DNA of 64,000 bases, from the NCBI GenBank assembly GCA_029582165.1, contig CM055883.1:17702501-17766500 (forward strand), written 5' to 3'. Of this stretch, positions 1 through 10,274 are shown in pieces. The position numbers were made by a program, and so were the translations under genes. The notes beneath the pieces are model-generated. The model worked only from the letters and a program-made list of their open reading frames with translations, did not search any database and was not told where the DNA came from. The number at the start of each line of letters is the position of its first letter. Position 1 is the stretch's first letter. This stretch comes from Portulaca oleracea (lineage: Eukaryota; Streptophyta; Magnoliopsida; Caryophyllales; Portulacaceae).

Positions 1-1318
1 GGTTTTGCAACAAGGGAGTAACAAGAAGGGGAAACCAAATGGTAACTCCGTTAGAAAATACCCACCGGGCTTCCTCTTTCAAGGATAGTCCGGACTAACT
101 TCCCCAAAGTCCATAGACAGACCCGGGGGAGTTAATGGAACGGAATTTCCTAGTTAGTTTCTATTCGCTTTCGCGAATTAGAATACTAACTATCCCAATT
201 CCTACCTTCCAACAAGCATTGGATGTATTCAGGATGCTTTCGTACCCGAATACATCCCACTTGAGAGAAGGATGGGGTTGGGAAGTTGATTTCCTAACTA
301 GTTACTCATTAATATTGCTAACCCAAATCTAATCACCCATTCACACCCTTAAATACCCTCTAACCCATAGGGTTTCTAGCCACTAATCATGATAAAAACT
401 AAGCTAACAACTTCCAAACCAAACCTAAACATGACTTCTAACATCAAACAACCATAAACAAGCAAGAACAATGAAATAGCAAGCAAAACAATTAAGAACA
501 AGCAAAGTAATTAGCAAAGTAATTAATAAAAGAGTTAAGGGAAGAGAATTGATTGAATCCCCAAATCTTCAATAATAAACACTAATCTCCAAAACCCTAT
601 ATTAATCTTTCACTAATCACTCTCTAAAAGTCACTAATACAAAACTGAAATAATGTCCAAGTCTAACCCTACATAGGTCGAGTCTCCCCCTCCAAAAATC
701 GCAGCAAAAGAGCTATTTAAACCCCCCAAAACAGTTGGCCAAAACGCAGAGTTTAAAGCCGAGAATGTCGCACAGCCAATAGGGGTCGCGCGCAACCACT
801 TCGCCGCGCGCGATCGTAAAACCTTCGGGCGATTTTTCTCTTCGAGGCGTCGTGGCTACGGTGGCTCCGACCGTGGGTACGGTCTTTCTCGGACAACCTG
901 AACTCCAACATACACCCACCGTGGCTACGGTGGCCATGACCGTGGCCATGGTCACACTCGACCTCCATTTGCACTCTGGGCGTAGCGGGTGCTACGCCAT
1001 TCGTAGTGGAGGCTACGGTCCAACTTCCCTTCCCTTTGTTCTTCCTTCTTTCCGAGGCATGTAACGCTCGATCCGAAGGTCGTAGCATGCGTTACTTCAG
1101 TAATCGGCACCAAAGGTCGGTAGTGTGGTCCCGGGTCGACTCCGTCTCGGTTTCCGGCTCGGCTCGGGAAATTGCCAAGAATGCTGTAAAAAGGCCCGTT
1201 TTGCTACGTTTTTGGTGAAAACTCCAAAATCTACAAAATAACCAAAAACACATTAAAAGCTATGAAATTAAACTACGAAACGAGTTAAAAGCCTAAGGAT
1301 TTAGGCGGTGTTTAGACA
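1..1318 (-). mobile_element. Probable Athila-like LTR or LTR fragment (minus orientation)
   Basis: No coding region is convincing here. Read on the minus strand, the stretch resembles the LTR-like block at 39268-40560: a start with an ACTCGTTTCG-like string, a GTAGATTTTGGAG/GTAGGAAAATAAAG-type segment, a CCCGAGCCGAGCC-like block, a GC-rich part with short palindromes (about 780-1030, for example CGTAGC...GCTACG), then a long T-rich leader-like part. I could not fix either end and saw no target duplication, and the left end may lie outside the window. The resemblance is by eye. The orientation is opposite to the Athila-type element that follows, so it may be a separate insertion. Confidence 0.35.
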
Positions 1319-1336
1319 CCAAATCGGGTCTAAACA

Positions 1337-1735
1337 GTGTACCCTAACAACGAGTTGATGAGGCTTCCTCATCCAAACCTTACCATACAAGAGCTCCCGA
1401 ATATTCTTTTCCTTCCTAACGTACCCATTCCACAACCTAACCCTATTCTCGACCAAGTTCCTTCGCTTCCTCATCATGAGGGTGGCGGGGATGATGCAGA
1501 AGGTCCCGCCGCCGCTTTTGATTTCCAAGATAATTTTAATTCTTTGCGTGCAGACCATGCCTCCCTTAGATCGTATTGTGAAAATGAGTTTGGTTATTTT
1601 CGAACCACTTCGGACCAAATTTTGCAAAACCAAACTCGTCTTTATGAGAGGCTAGACCTTCTTGACCAAGCCAACGCCGCCCAAGCTGCCGAACAAGTAC
1701 GCATGCTCGAAATGATGCAAGCGATGCGCGATTAG
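1337..1735 (+). pseudogene. 3' tail of a plant retrotransposon ORF (Athila-type)
   Basis: An open frame of about 132 codons with no convincing ATG at its start (it opens on GTG), so it is a fragment continuing from upstream. It has a proline-rich N-terminal third, an acidic/glycine patch (HHEGGGDD), then a heptad-like region (FDFQDNFNSL, TRLYERLDLLDQANAAQAAEQ) compatible with a coiled coil. Such tails are common in the last ORF of plant Athila-type retroelements annotated as 'putative plant transposon protein'. It is followed by a long AT-rich region, a polypurine tract and an LTR, which fits that position. The family assignment rests on architecture and remembered sequence style. Confidence 0.5.
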
Positions 1736-3752
1736 CAGTTGAGCTACCCTCACCAATATCCTTACCCACCTTCTCCACCACCACCTCAGTGATTGTCCTG
1801 TTTTTCCCCTTTGTGCTAGTTTCTTCTTGTTTTATGCATTGAGGACAATGCTTTGTCCAAGCATGGGGGGGATAATTTGAAATTATGAGTTTGAGTCCTC
1901 ATCTTTGTATATGTGATTTTATTTTGTTTTTCTTTGCTTTTTGTTTGTTTTGTTTTAGTTTAGTTGTAGTTTAGTTTTTATTTCTTTAGTTTTAGTTTTA
2001 GTTTTAGTTTTATTTGTCATTTGTAAGTCTTTTGCATTCATTTAGAATTGCATTAGTTAGTTGCATATTAGATTTTGTTTTCTTTCTTTTCCTTAGTTTT
2101 TAGTTCCTTCTTTTCTAGTTTTTCATCTGACTTTCGATTTTTGTTTTTGAAAAAAAAAACCAAGAAATCAAAAAATTTCAGAAAACTTAAAAAAAATTGA
2201 AAAAGAAGAAAAAGAAAAAAAATTAGGTTAAGATAGGACTAGTTAATAAAATTCTTCGGTGATGAGTTAAAGCTAGATAAGTTTTCTTTATATTTGATTT
2301 AGTCTTGTATAGCCCTTTTGTGAATTAAAGTTTTGAAAATAGTTGTGAAAACATGGAGAGTTTAGAATTGTACTTTGATAGTGATGATTGATTGCCCTTT
2401 TGTGATCTTTTGGAATGAGTTTAGCACATATACATCTATTTGAGCTAGGTTTATTTGAGAGCTTTTACCCGTGAGACCACAAAGCCTTAAAATGACTAAT
2501 CATTTTTATTAGTCTCATATTTTCCATGTGTGACTCATCCATTGTTTTTATTCTCTAGAATTTGCAATGTATCTCTTTGAAACTGCATTTTTGCTTGTGC
2601 GTTGATAATATCATAGAGGCATTCATTTGTACATTATTTAAGCTACAAAGCCAAATAGCCATCCTTTACATGTGAATTATCCGCCTTTAGCCCCCTTTTA
2701 GCCTTGTATCACTCTTTCTTTTGATTACCTACATTAATAGCCATGGTCGTATATATAATAGTTTCCTACCCTTAAGCCATTGCTTGGAGTGTTAGTGTCA
2801 AAGTTGGGTTGATTGTGGTGTATTTATGGTTTGGTTTTGTTGGGATGTTGTGAAGTTGAAAATCTTAAGATTGCTCCCCATTGTAGCTTGATATGGGTTG
2901 AGTTGGAAATTTGCCTTATTACTGTATATATCTTTGATTATGAATTGAAAAAAAAAAGCAAAAAAAAATGAAAAAAATCAGAAAAATGAAAAAAATGAAG
3001 AAAAAAAGTGTTTAGCAGGTTGATAGTTTATTTTTCTTTGAGTTGAGGCAATTTCTAATTGAATATAGAATGCATTTGGAGAATATGTGAGTTTTTTTTT
3101 TTTTTAGAATTTGGTGAAGTTTGTGCTCCAAGCTTGGCTTTTAGCTCCACGTTTCCAAATTTATTTCCACTCCTTACCCTTAACATTAGCCCCATTACAA
3201 CCCATTTGAAAGTCCTCTTGATTATCATTTGCACATTGCATTTTAGCGGTAGAGAATTGAGATTATTTGCAAGCTTATGGTAGAATGTTGCTTTGTGATT
3301 GAGTATTGAGTGCACCTTCATTGTATTATTCATTTTTAAAACACATGAGAGGAGTGTTTCCACATTCCCTAAAGTGAGGTTGCTCTCAGTTACCTAGTTT
3401 CATCCATTATTGTGTGCTTGCTTGTTTCATTTGTGATTAGGAGGGTGATTAGTTTGATCTTGATAAGTGTGGTTTTTGTAATTCTTTCTATGGTTTCATT
3501 TTCTCTTGTATATAGACTTTCATTCATACTTGGGTTATGCTTGATTAAGTTGGATTAATTGAAAGTCTTATTGATGCTTTCCTGAGGAGAATTGTAAATA
3601 ATTTTTTTTTCAATTTTACTTTGAAACTTTTTCTTTTTTACTTGAGTCATTTTGTCCCGTTTATTTTCTACTTTCGTTCGTTTCTTTGTTTTCTACTTTA
3701 TTTGTGAGTTTACCCTTGCTTAGGGACAAGCAAGGTGTAAGCATGGGGGATT
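1736..3752 (+). mobile_element. Athila-type 3' noncoding region with polypurine tract
   Basis: About 2 kb of AT-rich DNA without a supportable gene. It contains repeated T-rich strings and two A-rich runs (2150-2225 and 2945-3010). The sentence-like string GCATGGGGGGGAT occurs near 1863, and the related GCATGGGGGATT lies directly before the LTR at 3741-3752, where it serves as the polypurine tract for plus-strand priming. A clearly related noncoding block recurs inside element C at about 25140-26340. Confidence 0.6.
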
Positions 3753-5196
3753 TGATAAGTGTATTTTATATATATTTGATCTAGGATTATTTAGAGTTAA
3801 TTTGGGTAATTTTAGTTATGAATGTATTATTTTTAGACCCGAATTCTCTATATTATGCTTGGTTGGAGTTTGGTATAAGTTTTATAGGAAAATGGAGTTA
3901 TTTGGATCAAATCAAGCTCAAAACCAAGTCAAAGGAGTCCAAGTAGATCACAAATCAAGAGAGAGATCCACCCCAAGGCCCAAACATTGGCCCAAGAAGA
4001 CATTGGATACCGGCAAGACCCAACACGGGTGTCTAAAGACCTAGCACGGGTCGTTTCAGCCTCCAGAAAGTGTAGAATTTGATTCCAGTGACCAACACGA
4101 TCCGTGTCCAGGCAACACGGCCCGTGTTGAATGCAGCACGGTCCGTGTTGACCTGGGATCACCCGTGTTGGCCCTATTTAATGGAAAAATGGCGTTTCAA
4201 TTACTCTTAATGCTATAAAATTGATGTTTCCGGCTGTTTTTGCTGTCATTGATTCCCATTCACCATTATCCTCATCATCATATTCACCCATCATTTCATC
4301 CACTATTCCATCCAAGTACATCCATAGTTGAAGATTGAGAGTGCATTGGAGTTTGAAGATTATCTGGCAAGAATCCATTGAAGTGGAGGAGCAAAAGTCC
4401 CTACCGATCACCAATCAAGCAAGGATTGATTCAACACTCGGTTTACTTCTTTTTCTTATAGTTTGCATGCATTTTAGTATAGACTTTCATATATTTAGTG
4501 AATCGAACATGAGTAGTTTCTTTTAGTTTGGGGGATAAACCCTTATTAGTTTCTCTTATGAATTGAGTTTTGTTGGATTTAACAAGTTGTTATCTAGTTT
4601 GAATGCATTTTATTTAACCTTAGATTATGTATGTCATTGTTTTTGACTGGCCATCGAGAATATGGATTTAGATTGTTGAATGAAGTACCGAACGGAGAAA
4701 TTCGATAATCGGAACCCTTAGGATTAAACTAATTATGAAGTGAACTAGACATAGAAGACTTTCTAATTAGGGGTCATTGGATAATTTGATCTTTAACTTA
4801 GTTAATATTGAAATAACCACGACAGTAGGTGATTGATTTTGCTAAGCAATCCATTTCATTGCCAAAAGCTCGCTACGGAATAATTTATGCGATTATCGAC
4901 CCTAAAATATACCAAATTAGTGACATACATGTTCAATCCACTTGTTTGATTCGTAGAGTTACTTAGGTTTTATCCCCTGAACGCTTTTCTCATATTGATT
5001 AATCCAAGTAAATTGTTTGAATATTTGTTGATTTTGCCCTTTTTAGTGATTAGAAATAGAAATAGTTTTTCTCAATCAAAAAGCCGACCAATTTAGCAAT
5101 CACATAGGAGGCTAGTTTGATGTGTAGTTAGCAAAGTCACTGTGAGATCGACCTTGATATTTGCTACACGTACACCCGTGCACTTGCGGCGTATCA
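3753..5196 (+). repeat. 3' LTR of an Athila-type element
   Basis: The LTR begins TGATAAGTG right after a polypurine tract and ends CTTGCGGCGTATCA, so its ends are TGATA...TATCA inverted repeats, as in Athila-type LTRs. Length is 1444 bp. The left partner is outside the window, so no LTR comparison or target duplication can be made. At 4020-4175 it carries a cluster of short palindromes built on CACGG-N-CCGTG, for example CAACACGG-C-CCGTGTTG at 4113-4129. Confidence 0.75.
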
Positions 5197-5888
5197 CTAC
5201 TGTCATTACTAAAGATAAACAGGGTATGTTTAACACTGATGTACATAATCTGACTGTGTATGTTATTTTGATTGTCAAGTTTTGCACAGAAGACAAACTA
5301 ATGCTACTAAAATTTCTGGCATATTGACAGAAGGTAAACTAATGAATATATGGATTAATCACATAAGAGAGTGAATACAAAAGTTTATCAATGATGTTTG
5401 GATCACTGCAAATGTAAAAGATATGGAGTAATCAATTGTAAAATTGCTAAAATTGCATTGCATTTGAGGATATGAGTATTGTACATCAATGTTTGATGAC
5501 ATTTCAAAACATAAACCTGATAAACATAGGTTTTATGTCAAAGAACCCCTAGTTGCACAAAAACAGAGTGCAATTTACCAAATTATACAAAAGTCATATC
5601 CCCTCCATTAACATATCAATGTTTGATGTGTAAGCATTTAAAAAAAAAAACTATATGACATAAACATATCACTAGTCTATGGTAATGTATGTCTTTTTTG
5701 GGAACTTTAAAGTCTTCATTCTTCTTGATCTTCTTGGAGGGCTTGTGGGAGGACCATTGAGGGCTTGATTGGTAGCACTAGAGAAAGCAGCAGCAGAAGT
5801 AGAAGAATATGAAGATCAAAACCATGCTATGCTTGAGTTTGGGGGTTGGTTTAACAGGAACAACAGAAGAAGAAGCAGCAACAGCAGA
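5197..5888. other. Intergenic/transposon-derived DNA, nothing identified until about 5700
   Basis: AT-rich sequence flanking the Athila LTR. The repeated phrase ACATATCAATGTTTGATG (near 5485 and 5605) hints at an old transposon, but I see no terminal repeats. From about 5700 the sequence, read on the minus strand, is low-complexity (GAA/GCA-rich) and continues beyond the MITE at 5889-6656 into the MuDR-like fragments. Confidence 0.4.
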
Positions 5889-6656
5889 TAGGGGTGTTCA
5901 TTGGGTCAAACCCGGACCAGACTGGACTAGACCGGAACCCGAAATAGCCAAAACTTTGGAACAAAGACCAGACCAGAAACAACTGGTCCCAACCCGCACC
6001 AACCCAATTAGGATTTGGACCGGACCAACCCAGACCGGTTTGGACTAGTTGAGATGTTTTTAAAAAAATTCTATTCAAATTTGTAAAATGATTGATTAAT
6101 TAATTAATGTATGTCATTTTGTTAGAAACTACATTTTTTTTGTATTGTAAGTTATTGTTTATGGAATTATGGTGGGAAATTTTAGAAAATAATGAATTAT
6201 AAAAATTTAAATGATATGATAATTTGGTAGAATACATAACAAATATGACAAAATTTGTAGTCACAAACAAATACCTACAAAGTTGGCTAAAATTTAATTA
6301 CCATTTACGTGAATTTATACCAAGTTATAGGATGAATATATGTCAAAATATTTATCTTTCTAATTTTGAGGGGAGGGGTCGTTGAATTAGGATATAATAC
6401 TCTTCTAGGTGATAATAATTTTTATATGCGTGATTAACGCCTATAATATCATGAATATTTTTTTTGAATAAATTTAAATTTTATAATAATTGGGTTTCTG
6501 GTACGGGTTTGGGTTTTTCCGGGTTTAGACCGACCCGGACCGAAACCCGAAAACATAAAAACTTGGACCGAAGACTGGACCGATTATCATTCGGTCCGGG
6601 TTTTTGGTCCAATTTTTTTGGGTCAACCAGTTCAGACCTAATAATAAACACCCCTA
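5889..6656. mobile_element. hAT-type MITE, 768 bp
   Basis: The ends are TAGGGGTGTTCA and, reversed, TAGGGGTGTTTA. The flanks are an 8-bp target duplication with one mismatch, ACAGCAGA (5881-5888) and ACTGCAGA (6657-6664). Subterminal regions are CCGG/GACC-rich in inverted orientation (GGGTTTGGGTTTTTCCGGG and partners) and the centre is AT-rich. There is no transposase. An 8-bp duplication and TAGGGGTG termini are typical of hAT MITEs. Removing it rejoins the flanking low-complexity sequence. Confidence 0.85.
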
Positions 6657-7134
6657 ACTGCAGATGGTGCATAGGCTGCCTTGGACACATTCTTTATGTT
6701 TGGTGGATTATAATTCAGGGAAAGGATGATTTTAGTGCCTGGTGGGGTCACTGTCATACGAGGTTTCTTCCCGCCATGTGACCCTTTCCCACCAATAACC
6801 TTGAAGGAACAATAAAAATTTGAAAACATTCAATATAAAGACAAATATGTAAGCTTACTAAAAGTAAAGTCAAAACATCCAAATAAAAAAATGAAAAAGT
6901 CAAACTAAACCTTAAACCCTAAGCAATAAATAGACCCTAAATCATTAAAATACATAGTGAATTAAAAAAAAAAAAAAAAACCAAGCACTAAACCTTAGGT
7001 CTAACCTTAAACCCTCAAAAAACAATAAATCCTAAAGATAAACACCTAACCAAAAAAAGTAAAGTGAAAAAAGAGAAACTGAAATACCTACAACTTGGAT
7101 GGTCTACTGATGTTTAAATGAGGCTTAGGATGTG
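6657..7134 (-). pseudogene. Possible C-terminal fragment of a MuDR-type transposase, then AT-rich DNA
   Basis: On the minus strand, about 6680-6815 reads GGKGSHGGKKPRMTVTPPG and on, a basic glycine-rich tail of the kind found at the end of plant MuDR/FAR1-type transposases. From 6830 to 7130 the sequence is A-rich with a run of A at 6965-6980 and the repeated phrase AAACCCTAA/AAACCTTA, and nothing is coded. The call leans on the better MuDR-like match at 7391-7603. Confidence 0.3.
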
Positions 7135-7390
7135 GTAGTGAAGGTGGTTTTGTTGGCTGAGATGGTGGGGGTGGTGGTGGTGGTGGTGGTGGTGGCTGTG
7201 TTTCAAGTAATGGTGGTGGATCAATGGTATATGGTGGTGACTGAGGATGTTGTGGTAGTGGTAGTGGTCGTGATTGAGGGTGTGGTGAATGAGGGTTTAG
7301 TGATGGTAGTGGTGGTTGAGGGTTTGGTGCTGGTAATGGTGGTAGTAGTTGAGGTTGAGGTTGAGGTTATGGTTGTGGTAGTGGTAGTGG
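7135..7390. repeat. GGT-rich minisatellite/microsatellite
   Basis: About 250 bases dominated by GGT, GGTGGT and GTTGAGG units, with a pure (GGT)n run near 7165-7195. The open frames here (poly-Val one way, poly-Thr the other) are products of the repeat and not genes. It sits between two parts of a MuDR-like reading frame on the minus strand. Confidence 0.85.
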
Positions 7391-7603
7391 TGGCCCTAGA
7401 CATAAGTACAAAAACTTAAATACATGCTTCTGTAATGCATTAACAGTTGTCATCAGCCTTACAGTTGTATAAGGGTTCTTACAGTACACTTCATATAGGT
7501 AGTCTCTTAGTTGCTCAAATTGTGCCCTGTAGTCACCCAGAATTGAGGTCAAGGCCAACTTCCTAGCTCTAATACACATGGAAAGGGTTGCGTTGAAAAT
7601 CAA
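7391..7603 (-). pseudogene. MuDR-type (MULE) transposase fragment
   Basis: The minus-strand frame includes LTSILGDYRAQFEQLRDYLYE, NPYTTVRL and FLYLCLG. Plant MULE transposases have this order just before the catalytic MULE domain: a 'GDY..QF..L.DY..E' segment, 'NPGSTV.L', then 'F.RLYICFGALK.GF'. The match stops at LCLG, where the GGT repeat begins. No DDE residues or SWIM finger are present, so this is a decayed remnant and not a source of transposase. Confidence 0.5.
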
Positions 7604-7865
7604 GCCTAGCTTTAGTATGGCTTGAAAGTCTCTTTCCCTAAAAGAAGGTTGCAGCCTAAAAAGATCTGCATAGTGTTAACCAACTACTCAGACTCGGACC
7701 TGCTATTTTTTCCCAAGACCCGGACCCACCTCAGCCTCGTCGGGTCCAAAATTTGTGGACCTAGACCCATCTTAATGGGCCGGGTCTGGTCAACTCCATG
7801 ACCCACTGTCATCCTTAGGAGTGGAATTAATAAGCTCCTATAGGGAGCTCATCCCACCACCACCA
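7604..7865. other. Remnant region with hAT-MITE-like GC-rich segment
   Basis: No gene. About 7690-7817 is rich in GACCCGGACCC-type strings and ends in CTGTCATCCTTA, like one end of the GC-rich hAT MITE family also seen at 61462-61686. No partner terminus or target duplication was resolved. The last five bases, CACCA (7861-7865), are the left target duplication of element A. Confidence 0.35.
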
Positions 7866-9038
7866 TGATGGAAATTCACCTAACCTTGGTCTCACCTTTG
7901 GGGACCCTAGATTTATGGAAGGTGATGGAGGCCAGTCCCGCTCACCCAATAAGAAGATCCAATTCATTCAACCGAGTTTGAGGGCAAACTCTTTGCAACA
8001 TGGGGAGAATGATGGAGATCTGCTTAGCCATGGTCTCACCTTTGGGGACCCTAGGTTCATGAAAGGAGATGAAGATTCACATAGCCTTGGGCTCACATTT
8101 GGAGACCCAAGATTCATGGAGGATGATGGAGATCAGTCCAACTTAAGGTCACGTCCAAAGCCCAAGAGAAACGTCCAAGTTCAAGCCCAACTTAAGATGG
8201 GTCACGTGACAGCTTAATAGAAGAGAATTTCACAGTTTTGGCATTTTCAAGAAGAAGTTCACAGCTGTGACATTTTCAAGAAGAAGTTCATAATTTTTGT
8301 GTTTTCATTATTAATAGCAAGTTTATTATTGTATTTTTATTATCATTAGCTAGGTGTGATGCTTAGTAATATCTAATAGCTTAGGCATCAAGCTAGAGGA
8401 GTCTAGAAGAGTGTAGTAGTATCTAGAAGAGTCTAGAAGGAGTAATCCTAGTCTTGGATGGCTAATTTTGTAACTAATCCAATTAGGATTAGGAAAGCCA
8501 AATCCTAGAAGGATTCATACAATTGTAAGTACTAATCCAATTAGGATTAAGAAAGCCAGATCTTAGAAAGATTAGGCTGCTTAGGCGTCAAGTAATAAGT
8601 CCTAGTAGGATAATGACTTAGTCTAGTATAAATAGGGAGGTTTGTAATCAGTCTAGACATAATTTTGATCATGAGGAATACAAGTAAGCTTTTGCTTACC
8701 CTTGAGAGTTTCTCAAACCCTCGTTTCCTTTCTACTATTGTATCTTGAATTGGCTATTCAAGTGGTTAGGTAGAGCTTGTTCAAATACTTAGAAGGTGTT
8801 TCTATAACTAAGTAGAAGAGCAAGTAGCCCTAGGGATTCAACTTGTGGTGTCTCTGTATCAAGTTTGATTCTCTTGAACTATCCCAATTCTATCTTGTTG
8901 AGTTATTCCTAGCCTTTCACGTGAATCCCTCCCAAAACCCTAGGCTTTCACGTGAATTATCCTAACCCTAAGATTGGTTGCACGTCTTACTTTGATGTGT
9001 AATTGATCAAACTCTAGCTTTGCATCAGTTATACATCA
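7866..9038 (+). repeat. 5' LTR of element A
   Basis: Begins TGATGGAAATTC and ends TTATACATCA; length 1173 bp. It contains three tandem copies of a roughly 55-bp unit encoding GLTFGDPRFM-like peptide, in frame with the end of the upstream polyprotein. It also contains an internal copy of the polypurine tract region (7968-8009) ahead of a second TGATGGAGATC. TATA-like TATAAATAGGGAGG lies near 8629-8642. Confidence 0.9.
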
Positions 9039-9040
9039 AA

Positions 9041-9054
9041 ATTGGTATCAGAAC
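9041..9054 (+). other. Primer-binding site of element A (tRNA-iMet type)
   Basis: TTGGTATCAGAAC follows the LTR after two or three bases. It differs by one base from TGGTATCAGAGC, the complement of the 3' end of plant initiator methionine tRNA. Confidence 0.8.
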
Positions 9055-9191
9055 TTAGGTTTTCAAGAGAGTGTAACCCCAACGTCTCAAAACACAATCT
9101 TTCTAAACCTAAACACATGACTACCATCAAGGTCAGCCCAAACACGTTCAAAACACCACCCTTATAAAATCCGAAATACATTACCATCATC

Positions 9192-10274
9192 ATGGCTAGT
9201 GGGAGCAACCCTAGTCCCACTCATGAAGAGCTAGAGAAGAAGGTGGAGTACCTTGAAAAGCAGCCGGAACGACTAATGCATCTACAACGAAAGGAGACTA
9301 GAGATTCAGGAGAAGATGAGAGTGAAGCAGAAGTATTGAGCCACCCTAGGAGGCCTCGTCAAACACCACGATGTGAGCCTAGAGAAGAGAAACTTGACTT
9401 CAAAGTTGATATTCCTGAATTGAAGGTAATCTTGATCCTAAAGTTTTTCTTGATTGGATTCAAACTGTGGAGAGAGTGTCTTTGATCTGAAAGACGTTCC
9501 TGATGAAAAGAAAGCCAAGTATATTTCTCTTAAACTACGAAAACATGCTAGTATTTGGTTGACTAACCTACAGAAGAAGAGGCAACATGTTGGGAAAGAA
9601 AAGATTCGAACTTGGGAGAAGATGAAGAAGAAACTTCACTCTAAGTTTCTTACTGTGAGCTACTTCAAAGATAACTACTTAGCTTCAACAACTCACCCAA
9701 GGGAGCAAAAGTTTAGAAGAATACACAAAGGAATTCGAGCACCTACTGTGGAGATGTGATCTAAAGGAGGATGAACCTCAAACTCTTGTGAGGTACTTAG
9801 TTGGATTGAACGAAAGGATAAGGTATGTTGTGGAACTTCAACCTTAATCTACACTTGATGAATTGAGTGCTTTAGCTCATAAAGCTTAACAGCAACGAAA
9901 GAGAAGGGGGAAGGAGATGTCAAACGAAAACCCTACAACACCTAAAGAACCTGTTCCATATCTCTCACAAGTACAGCAAAACCCCACAAAAATTCCAAAC
10001 ACAAGAAACCTTACGTCCCAACAGCCCGTAAACCCAAAAAAGAACCCACCCCCTGTCGTGAATAAGCCTATGGATACAAGGAGAAGGTGTTTCAAGTGCC
10101 AAGTACTTGGCCATATTGCAGCTGAATGTCCAAACTAGAAAGTTGTGTCCTTGGTAGAATTTTAAAACGCTCTATTCATTGAAACTGAACTAGATTGTGG
10201 GGAAAAACAAAAGGAAGCTAAAGAAGAGGCAGTTTATGAAGAAGTTGAAGTGGGTCCAGATGAAGGAGAGCTAT
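9192..10274 (+). pseudogene. gag of element A, broken by frameshifts and stops
   Basis: Starts at an ATG (MASGSNPSPTHEELEKK). A coiled-coil N-terminus is followed by a Retrotrans_gag core (FDLKDVPDEKKAKYISLKL, IRTWEKMKKKL) and a CCHC knuckle CFKCQVLGHIAAEC at about 10089-10130. The frame changes at about 9430-9480 and again at about 9690, and in-frame stops follow at 9844-9846, 9887-9889 and after the knuckle. The acidic linker beyond the knuckle is cut at 10274 by insertion of element B. The gag protein would assemble the cytoplasmic virus-like particle; this copy cannot make it. Confidence 0.85.

Noticed and set aside
7132..7419. Poly-Val / poly-Thr open frames
   Set aside because: Entirely generated by the GGT repeat; no start context or family similarity.
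7915..8217. Independent gene for the GLTFGDPRFM-repeat protein
   Set aside because: It lies inside the element A LTR, is the tail of the polyprotein duplicated into U3, and starts at no supported initiation site.
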